6,537 bases of DNA, taken from Candidatus Adiutrix sp. (lineage in GTDB: Bacteria > Desulfobacterota > Desulfarculia > Adiutricales > Adiutricaceae). The stretch's first letter is position 1; each line of letters begins with the position of its first letter. The position numbers and the translations under genes are program-made. The stretch is from the NCBI GenBank assembly GCA_031285975.1, contig JAITVE010000317.1:1-6537 (forward strand). Reading direction: 5' to 3'. Shown piece after piece: positions 4,786-6,537 of the stretch. The notes beneath the pieces are model-generated. The model worked only from the letters and a program-made list of their open reading frames with translations. It was not told the DNA's origin and searched no databases.

Positions 4786-6537
4786 CTATCGTGCCAACTC
4801 CATCAAATAGGGCGCTAGAACTTTTTCAGTCAAAAGCTTACTTCCGGCATTCGTCAGGTGGGTCTCATCACTGTAAAGCAAGTCACCTGTCTCGGAAAAA
4901 ACGCGGCATTCCGAACCTGGACAAAAGGCGTCCCAGGTGTTATCAATAAGAGTCACGTTTTTCACTGACCGCAAAAGCTGCACATACTCCACTCCTGTAT
5001 TCTTCCCATCATTAAAAAGAATATTGCGGTCAAGTTCCCGGCGATGGTTCGCTGCGGCCCGAGACTTAAAAAGAGTGCCGAAAAAAGGTCTGGGTGTATA
5101 ATCCACCCCACGCCGAGGCAAATGAGGCCAATTCTCGACCAGAAAAACTTTCTTTCCGACCGCAGTCAGTCTGTCAACAGTGGGTTGCAAATCGACATGA
5201 TTGTACAAGGCTTCCATCGCACGCTGCCGACTGATTATAATAAAAACGTATTTGATCTCGGGACGCTCCAAAACCTCAAAGCAGCGAAGTAAAATTTCTC
5301 TATAGCGCTCTTTAAGTTCGCTATTATCTTCCATAGTTTCCCTACCGAATAAAAGCGGCGGGCCGCCTGTCGCTAGCAACAAAGTATTGACCCCTCTGGA
5401 AGTATTAAGCTTCTCCACCCCAAAATAAGCTGACCATGCATGGCTGTTGCCAATCAGGGCTACGGTACTCGAGCCGTGCCCCCCGGAGAAGCGACCGAAA
5501 AAATCTACCCCTTGTTCATTATAACGCATCCCGGTATACGTCTGCCAAGCGCCATCAAATGCCGGTGTCATGCCATAGTGTGAAGCATGGACTCCGCGTT
5601 CCGGCAAGCCTGCCCGAGTATATACATAAACTCCTCCCCAGGCAGCAGTAGCCAGGGCAGCGGCCAAGGCAGCAGTTTTTAGAGTTCTGAACCGCAGACC
5701 GAACCGGAAAGGGCGTTCCACCAGTTTATACGTTAGTCCTGCCAGCACTAAAGCAATAATGGCTCCCAGGATGCGAATATCACAGTCGGGCGGACCGCCG
5801 CTTAAGATGCGCGTATAGGAAAGAATCGGCCAGTGCCATAAATACAAGGGATAGCTGATGAGCCCGATGGCCACAGCCGGACGCCTAGACAGCAGATATC
5901 TGTTGAAAAAACCTTTTTGACCTGCAACGAGAATCATGAATGCCCCCGCCACAGGGATGACGGCCCAATGGCCTGGCCAAGTGGGCCGTTCTTTGAATGT
6001 GAAGATGGTCAGGCCCACGATGATAATACCCAGGGCGGACAGCAGATGGGCGAGGCTATTCTCACAGTTTTTAGATATCAGCCTTGCCAGGAGACCATCA
6101 ATTTTTAGCGTTACCCGGCGTAGCCGGGAGGTAACCGCAACCCGAGTGCAAGCGGCCAAAAATGCTCCGGCCAAAAGCTCCCAAAAGCGAGCCAAAGGCG
6201 AATAAAAATCCGCTACAGTATCCTCATGTGCCAGATGGAGGTTATACGCCAGCGAGACCGTCAGGAGCAAGGCGATGAAAAGACCAATTCTAATCCCGCT
6301 TTTCCAGGCTCCAAATAGGAGAAAAGGAAACACTATGTAGAACTGTTCCTCAATACCCAGGCTCCAGAGGTGCAGCAGAGGCTTGGTCGCCGCTTCAGCG
6401 TCAAAATATCCACTTTCCCGCCAATATAAAATGTTAGAAATGAAACCGGCCCCACCAGCCGTGTGTTTGCCTAGGGCTTCGAATTCCTCGGGAAATAGCG
6501 TCAGCCAGCCGATGGCCACAACGAAGGCAAGAACCAG
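4786..6537 (-). CDS. OafA-type acyltransferase with C-terminal SGNH domain (N-terminus outside window)
   Basis: The frame runs from the window edge (6537) to TAG at 4788-4786 and gives 583 residues; about 85-90 N-terminal residues are estimated to be missing. GTG at 6519 is internal, not a start. Residues about 1-306 are the membrane acyltransferase-3 domain: the hallmark ESGYFDAEAATKPLLHLWSL (41-60) with GIEEQFYIVFPFLL after it, about nine hydrophobic spans, and SYPLYLWHWPIL (228-239). Residues about 307-583 form a periplasmic SGNH-hydrolase-like domain: nucleophile Ser365 in ALIGNSHAW, Asp557 and His560 in SDETHLTNAG, and the cysteine pair C539/C544 in FCPGSEC. Such proteins O-acetylate O-antigen or exopolysaccharide. 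Base composition is clearly more AT-rich than in the neighbouring genes, which suggests horizontal acquisition. It converges on the AraC remnant. The acceptor cannot be deduced. Confidence 0.92.
   Translation of the reverse strand: MVLAFVVAIGWLTLFPEEFEALGKHTAGGAGFISNILYWRESGYFDAEAATKPLLHLWSLGIEEQFYIVFPFLLFGAWKSGIRIGLFIALLLTVSLAYNLHLAHEDTVADFYSPLARFWELLAGAFLAACTRVAVTSRLRRVTLKIDGLLARLISKNCENSLAHLLSALGIIIVGLTIFTFKERPTWPGHWAVIPVAGAFMILVAGQKGFFNRYLLSRRPAVAIGLISYPLYLWHWPILSYTRILSGGPPDCDIRILGAIIALVLAGLTYKLVERPFRFGLRFRTLKTAALAAALATAAWGGVYVYTRAGLPERGVHASHYGMTPAFDGAWQTYTGMRYNEQGVDFFGRFSGGHGSSTVALIGNSHAWSAYFGVEKLNTSRGVNTLLLATGGPPLLFGRETMEDNSELKERYREILLRCFEVLERPEIKYVFIIISRQRAMEALYNHVDLQPTVDRLTAVGKKVFLVENWPHLPRRGVDYTPRPFFGTLFKSRAAANHRRELDRNILFNDGKNTGVEYVQLLRSVKNVTLIDNTWDAFCPGSECRVFSETGDLLYSDETHLTNAGSKLLTEKVLAPYLMELAR

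Noticed and set aside
4770..4787. Possible terminator for the acyltransferase on the - strand
   Set aside because: AGAAC/GTTCT gives only a 5-bp stem followed by TTTA, which is too weak to call.
6517..6519. GTG as the start of the acyltransferase
   Set aside because: The frame stays open to the window edge with a membrane segment (LVLAFVVAIGW), and the conserved N-terminal part of the family is missing, so the true start lies outside.

Overview
The window reads as chromosomal DNA of a GC-rich, Gram-negative, anaerobe-type bacterium. The best guess is Desulfovibrionaceae (Desulfobacterota): the amino-acid ABC transporter proteins, the dense GC-ending codons and the uncharacterised radical SAM protein all have that flavour. 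This placement is inference from protein style; no marker gene is present.

Region 1 (1-2955) is a polar amino-acid ABC import locus, all on the + strand. It holds the last 45 residues of a permease, an overlapping complete ATPase, an intergenic stretch of about 300 bp packed with consecutive inverted repeats, a periplasmic solute-binding protein with a signal peptide, and a second complete permease one base downstream. A strong intrinsic terminator closes the block. The binding protein captures a substrate in the periplasm, the permease(s) carry it across the inner membrane, and the single visible ATPase would energise transport. The second binding-protein/permease pair has no ATPase of its own here, so sharing the upstream ATPase is the simplest model.

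Region 2 (2956-4588) is a divergent pair: a 104-residue protein of unknown function on the - strand, and a 423-residue radical SAM protein with a cobalamin-binding-like N-terminal domain on the + strand. Their ATG start codons are separated by a single base, so each gene's upstream signals must lie inside the other gene.

Region 3 (4589-4785) is a short gap containing the clear C-terminal remnant of an AraC-family regulator (42 codons, in-frame stop immediately upstream).

Region 4 (4786-6537) is a large, visibly more AT-rich - strand gene for an OafA-type acyltransferase with a C-terminal SGNH domain. Its N-terminus lies beyond the window. Composition and the neighbouring regulator remnant suggest a horizontally acquired cell-surface polysaccharide modification gene next to a rearrangement junction.

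The points most worth following are the tandem hairpin array at 882-1089, the 1-bp divergent start arrangement at 3313-3319, the AraC remnant missed by length-limited gene calling, and the uncharacterised radical SAM/small protein pair. I found no CRISPR array, tRNA, rRNA or intact mobile element.
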